The notes under the pieces are model-generated. The model saw only the letters and a list, made by a program, of their open reading frames with translations, ran no database searches and was not told the origin of the DNA. From positions 1-64,000 of the forward strand of contig NZ_LZJW01000062.1 in the NCBI RefSeq assembly GCF_001667885.1: 64,000 bases of DNA. Direction: 5' to 3'. The stretch is from Mycobacterium scrofulaceum (lineage in GTDB: Bacteria > Actinomycetota > Actinomycetes > Mycobacteriales > Mycobacteriaceae). The translations under genes were made by a program, and so were the position numbers. Positions 38,905 to 49,712 of the stretch are shown in pieces. Numbering within the stretch: the first letter of the stretch is position 1; the number at the start of each line of letters is the position of its first letter.

Positions 38905-39945
38905 CTACGCGTCGCGCATGGTGCCGACGAGGTCCTCAACCAGGTCTTCCATGGCCACCATCGCGACCACTTCGCCGCCCGCGCCGGTCACCAGCGCCAG
39001 ATGGCTGTTGCTGCGGCGCATCCGCGACAACGCGTCGGCCAGCGGCAACGACTTGGGCAGCCGCGGAAGCGGGCGCACCATCGCCAGGTCGATCACGGTC
39101 TCGGGGTCGTCGCCGAGGGTCAGCATGTCCTTGATGTGCAGGTAGCCGATGAAGTCGCCGTTGACGTTCGAAACAGGGAACCGCGAGTAGCCGGTCTGGG
39201 CCAGGGCCCGCTCGACGGCCCCGATCGTCGGGCCCGAACCCGGCGCGGCCACCGGCACCGCGTGAACGTCGGCGAGCGGAACGGCCACGTCGCCGACCAC
39301 GCGGGTACCGATCTGCAGCGCCCGGGTCAGCCGGGTGTGCTCCTCCCGGTCCAGCAGGCCCTGGGACTCCGATTCGGCGATCATCTCGCTCAGCTCGACG
39401 GGGGACACTGTGAGCTCGAGCTCCTCCTTGGGCTCCACCCCCAGCGCGCGCACCACCACGCTCGCGCATTTGTTGTAGAACGTGATGAACGGCCGGACGG
39501 CGCGAACGTAGGCCAGGTAGGCCGGCACCAGCAGCATCGCCGTGCGCTCGGGACCGGCCAGGGCGATGTTCTTGGGCACCATCTCGCCCAGCAACACGTG
39601 CAGCGTCACCACGATCGCCAACGCGATCGCGAACGACAGCGTGTGCAGCAGCGGCGGGGGGATGCTGGTCAACCCCAGCGCCGAGCGCAGCAGGCTGGAG
39701 ACCGCCGACTCGCCGATCCGCCCCAGCAGCAGCGAGGCGGCGGTGACGCCCAGCTGGGCCCCGGCCAGCATCGCCGGCAGCTGCTCGCCGGCGCGGATCA
39801 CCGTGACCGCGCGCGCCTTGCCCTGTTCGGCCAGCGCTTCCAGCCGGTCGCGCCGGGCCGAGATCAACGAGAATTCCGCGCCGACGAAGAAGGCGTTGAC
39901 GCCGATCAGCAGGATCGCCAGGAGCACGCCAAGGGGATCGCTCAT
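38905..39945 (-). CDS. CNNM/CorC-type membrane protein with CBS domains (Rv1841c-like)
   Basis: 346 residues. An N-terminal DUF21 membrane domain with three to four helices ([26 protein letters not shown]) is followed by a pair of CBS domains. The C-terminal transporter-associated domain is short or missing compared with the upstream paralogue. These proteins are linked to magnesium or cobalt efflux. The start overlaps the end of the neighbouring paralogue by four bases, so they form a two-gene unit and may act as a heterodimer. Confidence 0.87.
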   Translation of the reverse strand: MSDPLGVLLAILLIGVNAFFVGAEFSLISARRDRLEALAEQGKARAVTVIRAGEQLPAMLAGAQLGVTAASLLLGRIGESAVSSLLRSALGLTSIPPPLLHTLSFAIALAIVVTLHVLLGEMVPKNIALAGPERTAMLLVPAYLAYVRAVRPFITFYNKCASVVVRALGVEPKEELELTVSPVELSEMIAESESQGLLDREEHTRLTRALQIGTRVVGDVAVPLADVHAVPVAAPGSGPTIGAVERALAQTGYSRFPVSNVNGDFIGYLHIKDMLTLGDDPETVIDLAMVRPLPRLPKSLPLADALSRMRRSNSHLALVTGAGGEVVAMVAMEDLVEDLVGTMRDA

Positions 39946-41312
39946 CGCTGGCCCCCCGGGGCCTCGGTGACGCCGTCACCCTGCAGCTCGTTGAGCTCCA
40001 GCAGGTCGATCCGCCGGCCCTCCATCCGGATGACGGTCGCCTGCCAGCGCAGGGAGGTGTCCAACAGCCCGTCGGCGTCCAGGGCCGGCAACTTCACGGT
40101 TTCGCCGGCCACCGGGATGTGGCCGAATTCCCGCAGCGCCAGCCCGCCGATGGTCTCGTAGGGCCCTTCGGGGGCCCGGAATCCGGTGGCGGCGGCCACC
40201 TCGTCGATGCGCAGCAGGCCCGAGACCCGCCACCCGGTGCCGGCGGCGACGACATCCGGGGTGGCGTCGTCGTGTTCGTCGCGGACGTCGCCGACGATCT
40301 CTTCGATCAGGTCCTCGACCGTGACCATGCCCGCGGTGCCGCCGTATTCGTCGACGACCATCGCGGTCTGCAGGCTGTTCGCGCGGATCTCGGCCATGAC
40401 GGCGTCGCCGTCCAGCGTCGAGGGCACCACCGGGACGGGCTGCGCCACCTTCGTCAGCGGCGTGCGCGCCCGGTCGGCCGCCGGGATGGCCAGCACCTGT
40501 TTGACGTGCACGATGCCGATGGTCTCGTCGAGGTCGCCGTCGACGATCGGGAACCGGGAGAAGCCGGACTCGGCGGCCGTGGCCACCAGGTCGGCGACCG
40601 TGTCGTCCGTCTGCAGCGCGACGATCTTGGATCTGGGCGTCATGAGTTCCTCGGCGGTCAGGGTGCCGAACTGCAGCGAGCGCCGCACCAGCGACGCCGT
40701 CGCCGGATCCAGGGAGCCGCTGCGCGCCGAGGAACGCACCAGCGACAGCAGCTCCTGCGGCGACCGGGCCGACCGCAGCTCCTCGGCCGGCTCGATGCCC
40801 AGCCGGCGCACGATCCAGTTCGCCGCGCCGTTGGTGAGCCGGATCGCCGGGGTGAACAGCAGTGAGAACAGCAGCTGGACGCCCACCACGGCGCGGGCGG
40901 TGGACAGCGGCCGCGCGACGGCGAGGTATTTCGGGACCAGCTCGCCGAACACCATCGACACCGAGGTGACGATGATCAACGCCACGACCGCCATGATCGC
41001 GTCGGCCACTTTGTCGGGTATGCCCATCGCGTCGAACCACGGGTGCGGCAGGTCGGCCAGCATCGGATCGGTCAGGTAACCGGCCGCCAGCGTGGTTGCG
41101 GAGATGCCCAATTGGGCGCCGGACAGCTGGAACGACAACTTGTGGTGGGCTCGCCGGATCGCGCGGTCGCGCCGCCCGCCGCGGCGGGCGTTGGCTTCCA
41201 CCGCGCTGCGGTCCAGCGTGGTGAGCGAGAACTCGGCGGCGACGAAGATCGCGTTGCCGAAGATGAGCACCGCGATGGCCAGGACGCTGATCGCGGCGAC
41301 GCTGACGTTCAT
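39942..41312 (-). CDS. CNNM/CorC-type membrane protein (Rv1842c-like)
   Basis: 456 residues: DUF21 membrane domain (about 1-200), CBS pair (about 210-340, with [11 protein letters not shown] at its start) and a CorC_HlyC C-terminal domain that can bind nucleotide or metal. The GELVPKYLA motif matches the family. Possibly involved in divalent cation export. First gene of the pair with the Rv1841c-like gene. An 84-residue proline-rich frame overlaps its start codon but shows no recognisable content. Confidence 0.87.
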   Translation of the reverse strand: MNVSVAAISVLAIAVLIFGNAIFVAAEFSLTTLDRSAVEANARRGGRRDRAIRRAHHKLSFQLSGAQLGISATTLAAGYLTDPMLADLPHPWFDAMGIPDKVADAIMAVVALIIVTSVSMVFGELVPKYLAVARPLSTARAVVGVQLLFSLLFTPAIRLTNGAANWIVRRLGIEPAEELRSARSPQELLSLVRSSARSGSLDPATASLVRRSLQFGTLTAEELMTPRSKIVALQTDDTVADLVATAAESGFSRFPIVDGDLDETIGIVHVKQVLAIPAADRARTPLTKVAQPVPVVPSTLDGDAVMAEIRANSLQTAMVVDEYGGTAGMVTVEDLIEEIVGDVRDEHDDATPDVVAAGTGWRVSGLLRIDEVAAATGFRAPEGPYETIGGLALREFGHIPVAGETVKLPALDADGLLDTSLRWQATVIRMEGRRIDLLELNELQGDGVTEAPGGQR

Positions 41313-41568
41313 CGATCACGCCGCCCGCGGCCCGATTGCGTCGCCCGGATCGCCGGGGAAGGCTCCGCATCGGGCGGCGCGTCCGACGGCTGCCGCGCCC
41401 GGAAGCCCATGGGCTGCACGGGTGCCTGCGGCACGTCATTCCCTTCGCTGCCTGAAACCGGTGCGGACGCGGTCGCCTCCGTCTTTGCTGATTTATCGTA
41501 GCCGGGTTCGCCTCTCGCTCGGTCAACGACCGTTTTCGCCGGCGCTGCGTCCGGCCTCGGCACCCAAG

Positions 41569-41587
41569 TATGGTTTGCCTAACCTTA
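41569..41587 (+). promoter_or_regulatory. IdeR-like iron box upstream of mbtK
   Basis: The 19-base sequence tatggtttgcctaacctta matches 14 of 19 positions of the IdeR consensus palindrome as I recall it (half-site CTAACCT is intact). It ends 19 bases before the mbtK ATG, a position where IdeR with iron would block transcription. Confidence 0.65.
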
Positions 41588-41606
41588 CTCGATAGGCTGG
41601 CGCACT

Positions 41607-42233
41607 ATGGCGTCCGAAGCCCCACCCGAAACCGAACCGGCCCAAGTGCTTCCGCGCGAGCGCTTCGACATCTCCGACGAGGTGGCCCACATCGGGCGGC
41701 CGCCGGCACCCGCGCTCGAACCGCCCTTCGCGCTGCGTGTCGCGCGGCGGGAGGACGCGGGCATGGTGGCGGAGTGGATGAACCGCCCGCACCTGGCGGC
41801 GGCCTGGGAATACGACTGGCCGACCGCGCGGTGGGAGCGGCATCTCGGCGCGCAGCTGGACGGAACGTATTCGCTGCCACTGCTGGGCAGCGTCCGCGGC
41901 GACGACTGCGCCTACCTCGAGTTGTATTGGGGGGCAAAAGATTTGATCTCACACTACTACGACGCCGAACCGTATGACCTGGGGCTGCACGCCGCCATCG
42001 CCGACCCGGCGCTGCTCAACCGGGGGCTGGGCCCGATGCTGTTGCCGCAGATCGTCGGTAGCGCCTTTGCCATGGAGCCCCGCTGCCGGCGCGTGATGTT
42101 CGACCCCGATCACCGCAACACCACGGCGCGCCGGCTGTGCGAGTTCGCCGGGTGCACGTTCCTCGGTGAGCACGACACCGGGAACCGGCGCATGTCGCTT
42201 TACGCGTGGGAACGTCCGGCCGCCGGCGCATAG
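41607..42233 (+). CDS. mbtK: lysine N-acyltransferase MbtK (mycobactin biosynthesis)
   Basis: 208 residues, close to Rv1347c over the whole length ([48 protein letters not shown]). GNAT-fold enzyme that puts the long acyl chain on the epsilon-nitrogen of lysine in mycobactin. In M. tuberculosis it belongs to the mbt-2 group with mbtL, mbtM and mbtN near Rv1344-1347c. Here it is alone, between cation-transport and guaB1 genes. An IdeR-like box right upstream predicts induction by iron starvation. Confidence 0.9.
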   Translation: MASEAPPETEPAQVLPRERFDISDEVAHIGRPPAPALEPPFALRVARREDAGMVAEWMNRPHLAAAWEYDWPTARWERHLGAQLDGTYSLPLLGSVRGDDCAYLELYWGAKDLISHYYDAEPYDLGLHAAIADPALLNRGLGPMLLPQIVGSAFAMEPRCRRVMFDPDHRNTTARRLCEFAGCTFLGEHDTGNRRMSLYAWERPAAGA

Positions 42234-42294
42234 CCCACGAAATGGCTTGCGCCGCCGCAGGTTTGCATCTGGCATTACAGCGGGCCGGGGGGTC

Positions 42295-43773
<1,479 letters not shown>

Positions 43774-45231
43774 CTAGGCGGGAACTTCGCTGCGGTCCCC
43801 GCTCCACAGCGTGTGGAAACGCTGATCGGGGTCCGCGTCGGTCCGGCCGTAGGTGTGGGCGCCGAAGAAGTCGCGCAAGCCCTGGGTCAGCGCCGCGGGC
43901 AGCCGCTCGGTGCGCAGCGCGTCGTAGTAGGACAGCGCCGAGGAGAAGCCGGGGATCGGGATGCCCAGCTGCGTGGCCGTCACCACGACGCGGCGCCAGC
44001 CGTCGATCGCGGCCTCGATCGCGCTGCGGAAGTAGGGCGCGACGATCAGGGTCGGCAGGTCGGGGTCCTCGTCGAACGCGTCTTTGATGCGGTTGAGGAA
44101 CTTGGCGCGGATGATGCAGCCCCCGCGCCAGATGGTGGCCAGGTCGCCCGGCGTGATGCCCCAGTCGTATTCGGCGCTGCCGGCCTGAATCTGGTTGAAG
44201 CCCTGGGCATACGCGATGATCTTCGACGCGTACAGGGCCTGGCGCACGTCCTCGACGAACTGCTGCGCGTCGGCGGGTTTGCCGCCCAGCTCGCCCGAGG
44301 CCAGCCCCGTGGTGGCCTTGCGCTGGGTCACCGAACCCGACAGCGCGCGGGCGAACACCGCCTCGGCGATGCCGGTGACCGGGACGCCGAGGTCCAGCGC
44401 AGACTTCACCGTCCAGCGGCCGGTGCCCTTCTGCTCGGCCTCGTCGAGGATGACGTCGACGAGCGGTTTGCCGGTTTTGGCGTCGGTCTGGCGCAGCACC
44501 TCGGCGGTGATCTCGATCAGGAAGCTGTCCAGGTCGCCCTTGTTCCATTCGGCGAACACGTCCGCGATCTCGGGCGCGGACTTGCCCAGGCCGTCGCGCA
44601 GCAGCTGGTAGGCCTCGCCGATCAGCTGCATGTCGGAGTACTCGATGCCGTTGTGCACCATCTTGACGAAGTGGCCCGCGCCGTCGGGTCCGATGTGGGT
44701 GCAGCACGGGACGCCGTCGACGTGTGCGGAGATCTCCTCGAGCAGCGGGCCCAGGGAGGTGTAGGACTCGGCGGGGCCGCCCGGCATGATCGACGGGCCG
44801 TTGAGCGCGCCCTCCTCGCCGCCGGAGATGCCGGCGCCGACGAAGTGCAGCCCCCGTTTGCGCATCGCCTTCTCGCGGCGAATGGTGTCGGTGTAGAGGG
44901 CGTTGCCGCCGTCGATGATGATGTCGCCTTCCTCCATGGCGTCGGCGAGCTCGTTGATGACCGCGTCAGTGGGGTCGCCGGCCTTGACCATGATGAGCAC
45001 CCGGCGCGGCTTTTCGAGCGCGTCGAGGAACTCGGCGATGGTTTCCGATCGCACGAACTTGCCCTCGTCGCCGTGCTCCTTGAGCAGCGCGTCGGTCTTG
45101 GCGATCGACCGGTTGTGCAGCGCCACCGTGTAGCCGTGCCGGGCGAAATTGCGAGCGATGTTCGAGCCCATCACCGCCAGACCGGTGACGCCGATCTGCG
45201 CGGTAGCGGTCTTTGATTCCGACGAACCCAT
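43774..45231 (-). CDS. gnd1: 6-phosphogluconate dehydrogenase
   Basis: 485 residues, the M. tuberculosis Gnd1 length, from ATG 45231; the longer open frame starts 48 bases upstream. NADP-binding motif GVTGLAVMGSNIARNFA, catalytic region FVKMVHNGIEY and C-terminal GTGRWTVKSA. The enzyme oxidises 6-phosphogluconate to ribulose-5-phosphate in the pentose phosphate pathway. Next to guaB1 in the conserved order. The start has a gaggcgaag ribosome site. Confidence 0.95.
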   Translation of the reverse strand: MGSSESKTATAQIGVTGLAVMGSNIARNFARHGYTVALHNRSIAKTDALLKEHGDEGKFVRSETIAEFLDALEKPRRVLIMVKAGDPTDAVINELADAMEEGDIIIDGGNALYTDTIRREKAMRKRGLHFVGAGISGGEEGALNGPSIMPGGPAESYTSLGPLLEEISAHVDGVPCCTHIGPDGAGHFVKMVHNGIEYSDMQLIGEAYQLLRDGLGKSAPEIADVFAEWNKGDLDSFLIEITAEVLRQTDAKTGKPLVDVILDEAEQKGTGRWTVKSALDLGVPVTGIAEAVFARALSGSVTQRKATTGLASGELGGKPADAQQFVEDVRQALYASKIIAYAQGFNQIQAGSAEYDWGITPGDLATIWRGGCIIRAKFLNRIKDAFDEDPDLPTLIVAPYFRSAIEAAIDGWRRVVVTATQLGIPIPGFSSALSYYDALRTERLPAALTQGLRDFFGAHTYGRTDADPDQRFHTLWSGDRSEVPA

Positions 45232-45331
45232 GTCTTCGCCTCTCGAGTCGGAGAACTGTGCCCAAAAGCTTTCCGTCACACTGTGGCACAGGGGACAGGC
45301 GTCCGCCCGGGGTGCTGGGCTCTCGGCGGCC

Positions 45332-46282
45332 TCAGAGGTTGAACAGGCGCCGCAGCTCCGTGAGCCACGGCACGGCCAGCGCGACGGTGGGCACGACGAA
45401 CACGGCGGCCGCGGCCAGGTATGCGGCCGCCCCCAGCGCCAGGCTGTTGCCGCCCCCGCACAGCCGGCGGACGCGGACCACGGTGCTCGGCCCGCCGGCG
45501 GCCAACGCGCCCGACGGAGCGCGCCCGGACGCGCAGGCGACCAGCGCGCGAGCCAGGGGAGCGCGGCCGGCGGCGCGCACGGCGGCGTCGTCGGCGAGCA
45601 GCTCGACGAGCAGCTGCACCGCGCCGAGCGCGTTGGCGCTGCGCACCAGCCGCGGGAAGGCCGCGTGCACCGCGGTGAAGGCCTCCAGCACGAGGTCGTG
45701 CCGGGCCCGCAGATGGGCCCGTTCGTGGGTGAGGATCGCCGCGACCTCGGCGTCGGCGAGCGTGCTCAGCGCGCCCTCGCTGACCACCACCCGGCTCCGG
45801 ACCCCCGGCAGGCAGTAGGCGAGCGGCTGCGGCACATCCAACACGCGAAGGTCGCGGGTGTGGGCGCAGGGCTGGGGCAGCGCCCCGCCGCGGCCGAGGC
45901 CTACCAGATCGACGACCATGCGGTGATGGGCGCGCCGACGCCGGTTGGCGATGGCTACCCGAACCACGGCAACCATCAAACGGGCGCCGACCAGCACGGT
46001 CAGCGCGAAGACGCTGATGTAGGCGGCCCACAACGGCCACCCCAGGCGCCCGGCGGCGCCGAGGATGCTGGCGGTGGGCCGCCCGTCGGGACCGGGCATG
46101 AACAGCCGGGTCGCGATCGCAATCCCGGCGCTGAACGCCGAGAGGACCGCGGCCAGGGCGATGGCCTGCCACAACACCATCGCGGCGCGGGGAGCGCGCA
46201 ACGGCCAGCTCGCGCGTGCCAACAAGGCCGGCACCGGACCGACCAGCAGCACCGCGAGGATGGTGAAGGCCAGCGCGGACAC
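45332..46282 (-). CDS. M56-family membrane metallopeptidase (BlaR1-like)
   Basis: 316 residues with hydrophobic helices at about 3-22, 35-60, 85-110 and 285-305. The zinc motif HERAH spans residues 186-190 with a further conserved HD downstream. BlaR1-type proteins cleave the BlaI repressor on sensing beta-lactam or stress, but this protein lacks the penicillin-binding sensor domain. GTG start 14 bases after the blaI stop, so the two are co-transcribed. Equivalent to Rv1845c. Confidence 0.88.
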   Translation of the reverse strand: MSALAFTILAVLLVGPVPALLARASWPLRAPRAAMVLWQAIALAAVLSAFSAGIAIATRLFMPGPDGRPTASILGAAGRLGWPLWAAYISVFALTVLVGARLMVAVVRVAIANRRRRAHHRMVVDLVGLGRGGALPQPCAHTRDLRVLDVPQPLAYCLPGVRSRVVVSEGALSTLADAEVAAILTHERAHLRARHDLVLEAFTAVHAAFPRLVRSANALGAVQLLVELLADDAAVRAAGRAPLARALVACASGRAPSGALAAGGPSTVVRVRRLCGGGNSLALGAAAYLAAAAVFVVPTVALAVPWLTELRRLFNL

Positions 46283-46296
46283 GCTGTCAGTCTCCC

Positions 46297-46716
46297 TCAG
46301 TCCTCCGGCGACGCGCCAGCGGATGGCGCGTTATTGCGTTGATTGGCTTCCAGTTCGGCGAGCGCTCGCCGAAGCGCGTCCGCCTCGTCCGCGCCGACCC
46401 GCTCGACGAAGTGGACCAGAGCGGCCTGCCTGCCGCCGGGGTCCTCGGCCTGGGCCAGCGCGTCGACCATCAGCCCGGCGACCAGTTCGTCGCGGCCGTG
46501 CACGGGTGCGTACCGGTGGGCGCGGTCGTCGCGAATCTGCGAGACCAGGTTTTTCTTGGCCAGTCGTTGCAGGACGGTCATGATCGTCGTGTAGGCGAGG
46601 TCGCGTCGCGCGGACAACGCCTCGTGGACCTGGCGGACCGTTTGAGGTTCCGGTGTGGACCACAAGTGGTCCATCACGGCGCGTTCCAGATCCCCCAGCC
46701 GGGTCAGTTTCGCCAT
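46297..46716 (-). CDS. blaI: BlaI family transcriptional repressor
   Basis: 139 residues with a winged helix-turn-helix (LGDLERAVMDHLW, LAYTTIMTVLQRLAKKNLV, DRAHRYAP). In M. tuberculosis BlaI controls blaC, its own gene and others, and is inactivated through Rv1845c. GGAGAG precedes the ATG. A dyad at 46757-46773 upstream is a candidate autoregulatory site. The blaC gene is not in this window. Confidence 0.92.
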   Translation of the reverse strand: MAKLTRLGDLERAVMDHLWSTPEPQTVRQVHEALSARRDLAYTTIMTVLQRLAKKNLVSQIRDDRAHRYAPVHGRDELVAGLMVDALAQAEDPGGRQAALVHFVERVGADEADALRRALAELEANQRNNAPSAGASPED

Positions 46717-46756
46717 AGTCCGTTCTCTCCTGACGTCGACATCATCGTACTCCGCT

Positions 46757-46773
46757 TACTACCGACGGTCGTA
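46757..46773. promoter_or_regulatory. candidate BlaI operator
   Basis: TACTACCGACGGTCGTA is an imperfect palindrome (one mismatched pair of eight, around a central A) with TAC/GTA ends as expected for BlaI/MecI-type sites. It lies 41 bases upstream of the blaI start. Confidence 0.5.
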
Positions 46774-46813
46774 CCGACGCTTCTGGCCCGCCGCCGGATA
46801 AGCGCTTGCGAAA

Positions 46814-46832
46814 TTAGGGCAGCCTTGCCTAT
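46814..46832 (+). promoter_or_regulatory. IdeR-like iron box upstream of the Rv1847-type gene
   Basis: ttagggcagccttgcctat matches about 13 of 19 consensus positions, with TTAGG and CCTA arms. M. tuberculosis Rv1846c/Rv1847 are known IdeR-linked genes, which supports the call. It sits in the shared 287-base gap between blaI and the thioesterase gene. Confidence 0.55.
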
Positions 46833-46907
46833 GCTAACCCAGTCGAGCGAACAACGACCGCGGCAGAGTCCTGAGGGCTGCAGTGACCCCCGGTCTACTC
46901 GATCGGC

Positions 46908-46936
46908 GAGCCCCGTGCCCTCGCGGCACGGGGCTC
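46908..46936 (+). promoter_or_regulatory. strong leader hairpin before the thioesterase gene
   Basis: GAGCCCCGTGCC (46908-46919) pairs perfectly with GGCACGGGGCTC (46925-46936) around ctcgc, 12 base pairs. No U tract follows, and the GTG start is 67 bases downstream. It could act as a terminator, pause or RNA stability element. Confidence 0.6.
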
Positions 46937-47003
46937 AGCCGTTTCCGGGGCCCGCATCCCCGCCGCGAGCGCCGGCGCCCGGCCCATGGTGTAAACACAG
47001 AAC

Positions 47004-47411
47004 GTGCCACAGCCGCCGACCATGCCGCCGGACTTCACCGCGCCGTTCGATCAGGAGATCGGGCTGCAATTCACCGAGCTGAGCCCCGACGGCGCCCGCG
47101 CCCAACTCGAGGTCACCCCCAAACTGTTGCAGCCGATGGGGCTCGTGCATGGCGGGGTGTACTGCTCGATCATCGAGAGCATGGCCAGCGTGGCCGCCTA
47201 CACCTGGCTTGCCACCCGTGGCGGCGGCGAGGTGGTCGGGGTCAACAACAACACCGACTTTCTGCGGTCCATCGGGTCGGGCATGGTGTACGGCACCGCC
47301 GAACCGATCCACCGCGGCCGGCGCCAGCAGTTGTGGCTGGTCACCATCACCGACGGCGACGGCAAGGTGGTCGCCCGCGGCCAAGTGCGGCTGCAGAACC
47401 TCGCGGCGTAG
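47004..47411 (+). CDS. hotdog-fold thioesterase, PaaI family (Rv1847-like)
   Basis: 135 residues. The PaaI-type hotdog motif LVHGGVYCSIIESMAS (about residues 49-64) holds the catalytic acidic residue. Likely hydrolyses an acyl-CoA thioester. The GTG at 47004 has little ribosome site, typical of short-leader mycobacterial genes. In M. tuberculosis the urease genes follow; here the next gene is ndh after 209 bases with no recognisable remnant. Confidence 0.88.
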   Translation: MPQPPTMPPDFTAPFDQEIGLQFTELSPDGARAQLEVTPKLLQPMGLVHGGVYCSIIESMASVAAYTWLATRGGGEVVGVNNNTDFLRSIGSGMVYGTAEPIHRGRRQQLWLVTITDGDGKVVARGQVRLQNLAA

Positions 47412-47620
47412 CCAAAGCTTGGGTTACTCACGCGGCGCTGGCTGCGCCGTCGGATCTGTTCTTAATCAACAAGTCTGGCTGGATGCCCATGCGGACACCC
47501 TGGGCGCCAAGGGATTTCGCCGTCATTCGGTTCGAAGGCCCCGTCAGACGATTCGATTGCCTTGCGTTGTAACGACTCACACAGGCTGCTCAGCACGTGG
47601 CAGGCCGACCGGTTGGCCGG

Positions 47621-49009
47621 TTAGCTCGCTCGCTTGGCGGCCGTCGGCCGCTTGGCTTCGGCGGCCAGCACCGCCAGCTGCTCCAGGCGGGTGCGGGCGA
47701 AGGCCTGCTGTTCGGTGATCGTCAGCTGGCCGCGCCGGGTGCTCAGGAACGTCACCGTCCACGACAACAGTGTGCTGACCTTGGTCTTGAACCCGACCAG
47801 GTAGACGAGGTGCAGTACCAACCACATCAGCCAGGCGATGAAGCCGCTGAACTCCAGCGGACCCACCTTGGCCACCGCGGAGAACCGCGAAACGGTGGCC
47901 ATCGAACCCTTGTCGAAGTACTGGAACGGCTCGCGCTCTGCCGGGTCTGCCCCGCCGAGCTCAGCCTTGATTGTGCCGGCGACGTACTTGGCGCCCTGGA
48001 TCGCGCCCTGCGCCACCCCGGGGACGCCCTCGACGGCGGCCATGTCGCCGATCACGAACACGTTCGGGTGACCCGGGACCGACAGGTCGGGCAAGACCTT
48101 GACGCGGCCCGCCCGATCCAGTTCCACCGACGATTGTTCGGCGAGGTCCCGGCCCAGGCCGCTGGCCTGCACGCCCGCAGACCACACCTTGCAGGCGGAC
48201 TCGATGCGCCGGATCGTGCCGTCGGAGTCCCTGACGGTGATGCCGTTCCGGTCGACGTCGGTGACCATCGCCCCCAGCTGGATCTCCACGCCCATCTTCT
48301 CCAGCCGGGCCCGGGCCCGGGTCCCCAGCTTGTCGCCGAACGGCGGCAGCACGGCCGGCGCGGCGTCGAGCAGGATCACCCGCGCCTTGGTGGAGTCGAT
48401 CCCACGAAATGAGCCCTTCAGCGTGTGGGCCGCCAATTCCGCTATCTGCCCTGCCATTTCGACGCCGGTGGGGCCGGCGCCGATGACGGTGAACGTCAAC
48501 AACTTGGCCCGTCGTTCCGGATCGCGCGACCGTTCGGCTTGCTCGAAGGCGCTCAGGATGCGGCCACGCACCTCCAGCGCGTCGTCGATCGACTTCATGC
48601 CGGGCGCGAACTCGGCGAAGTGGTCGTTACCGAAGTAGGACTGTCCCGCGCCCGCGGCGATAATCAAGCTGTCGTAAGGGGTTTCGTAGGTGTGGCCGAG
48701 CAAATCGGACACCACGAACTTTCGGTCAAGATCGATGTGGGTGACGTCGCCGAGCAGCACCTGGACGTTGCGCTGCCTACGCAGCACGACGCGGGTGGGT
48801 GGGGCGATGTCGCCCTCGGACACGATGCCCGTGGCCACCTGGTATAGCAACGGCTGAAACAGGTGGTGGGTGGTGCGGGCGATCAGCTTGATGTCGACGT
48901 TGGCGTGCTTGAGTTTCTTTGCCGCGTTGAGTCCACCGAATCCCGAACCGATGATGACGACCTGGTGGCGCCGTTCGGTTCCAGCTGTGGTTTCTGGTGG
49001 GGGGCTCAT
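47621..49009 (-). CDS. ndh: type II NADH dehydrogenase
   Basis: 462 residues from ATG 49009. FAD motif VVIIGSGFGGLNAAKKL and NADH motif FTVIGAGPTGVEMAGQ. The C-terminal membrane-binding hydrophobic segment (about 385-405, FSGFIAWLMWLVLHLVYLVG) is present. Non-proton-pumping NADH:menaquinone oxidoreductase, the main respiratory NADH dehydrogenase of mycobacteria. AGGAGCAG lies upstream of the start. Confidence 0.95.
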   Translation of the reverse strand: MSPPPETTAGTERRHQVVIIGSGFGGLNAAKKLKHANVDIKLIARTTHHLFQPLLYQVATGIVSEGDIAPPTRVVLRRQRNVQVLLGDVTHIDLDRKFVVSDLLGHTYETPYDSLIIAAGAGQSYFGNDHFAEFAPGMKSIDDALEVRGRILSAFEQAERSRDPERRAKLLTFTVIGAGPTGVEMAGQIAELAAHTLKGSFRGIDSTKARVILLDAAPAVLPPFGDKLGTRARARLEKMGVEIQLGAMVTDVDRNGITVRDSDGTIRRIESACKVWSAGVQASGLGRDLAEQSSVELDRAGRVKVLPDLSVPGHPNVFVIGDMAAVEGVPGVAQGAIQGAKYVAGTIKAELGGADPAEREPFQYFDKGSMATVSRFSAVAKVGPLEFSGFIAWLMWLVLHLVYLVGFKTKVSTLLSWTVTFLSTRRGQLTITEQQAFARTRLEQLAVLAAEAKRPTAAKRAS

Positions 49010-49216
49010 GTTTCCGCTGCTCCTGACGGGGGCTTTTGGACACGCGACTGCAGTTAGCCACAACGCTAGTCAGGCGGATACCCGGAAACCTAGTTGATAC
49101 GCATGTGTTGTTTGCAACACTAACGGTGTTGGGAGTGAAAACCCTGGTGGGCGACGGCCGCTGTGGCGTAACTATCAGGGCCGCCGGCCCGTCAGCCCGC
49201 TTGCATCAAGCCGCCG

Positions 49217-49597
49217 TTATTGGCCCGAGCCTCCGCCCACGCAGTGGTCGTGGCCCGCCTGGATTGTTCCGCCGGGGGCGCGTGAGAGCGCCTGTGCTTC
49301 CGCCTCTTCGGGCGTCGGGCCCCAGCCCCCGAAGTATTTGGTCTTCGACGCGTTCATCACCAGCGCCACGCACCCGCCCTGCCCACTGGCCAGCAGGCGG
49401 CAGTCGCTGATCGTCTTGCGGCAGGTCTCCATGACCGCCTTCTCGGCCGCACCCACGCTCGAGGCGCCGTCGGCGATGTCGATGTGGCCGGTGGAGTCCG
49501 ATATCGCCATCGCGATCCCGTCGCCCCCGGCCTGCGCGACCGGGGGTGCGACAAGCGCCACGCCCGCCGCGACCGCCGCCAGGACTAGTCTCTTCAT
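49217..49597 (-). CDS. secreted DUF4189 protein
   Basis: 126 residues with signal peptide (cleavage after AQA-GG near 23). Four cysteines (CRKTISDC, GGCVALVMN, DHCVGG) suggest two disulfides. DUF4189 domain with the AMAISDSTG and GGWGPTPEEAEAQAL segments. Similar in type to secreted Rv1813c proteins, which are nearby in M. tuberculosis. It has no counterpart at this place that I recall. Function unknown. Confidence 0.82.
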   Translation of the reverse strand: MKRLVLAAVAAGVALVAPPVAQAGGDGIAMAISDSTGHIDIADGASSVGAAEKAVMETCRKTISDCRLLASGQGGCVALVMNASKTKYFGGWGPTPEEAEAQALSRAPGGTIQAGHDHCVGGGSGQ

Positions 49598-49712
49598 CGC
49601 CTTCCGGTCCCCTACTTCCGCGCTGCGCCGGGGTGGCGCAGGTAAACGCTGCTATTCGGAAGTATTACCGCCGCGCGGCCATTCCGCGACCCCACAGGTG
49701 CGGGGTCGGCGG

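Noticed and set aside
41309..41563. 84-codon minus-strand frame overlapping the Rv1842c-like start
   Set aside because: ATGA overlap is suggestive, but the protein is Pro/Ala-rich with no recognisable fold.
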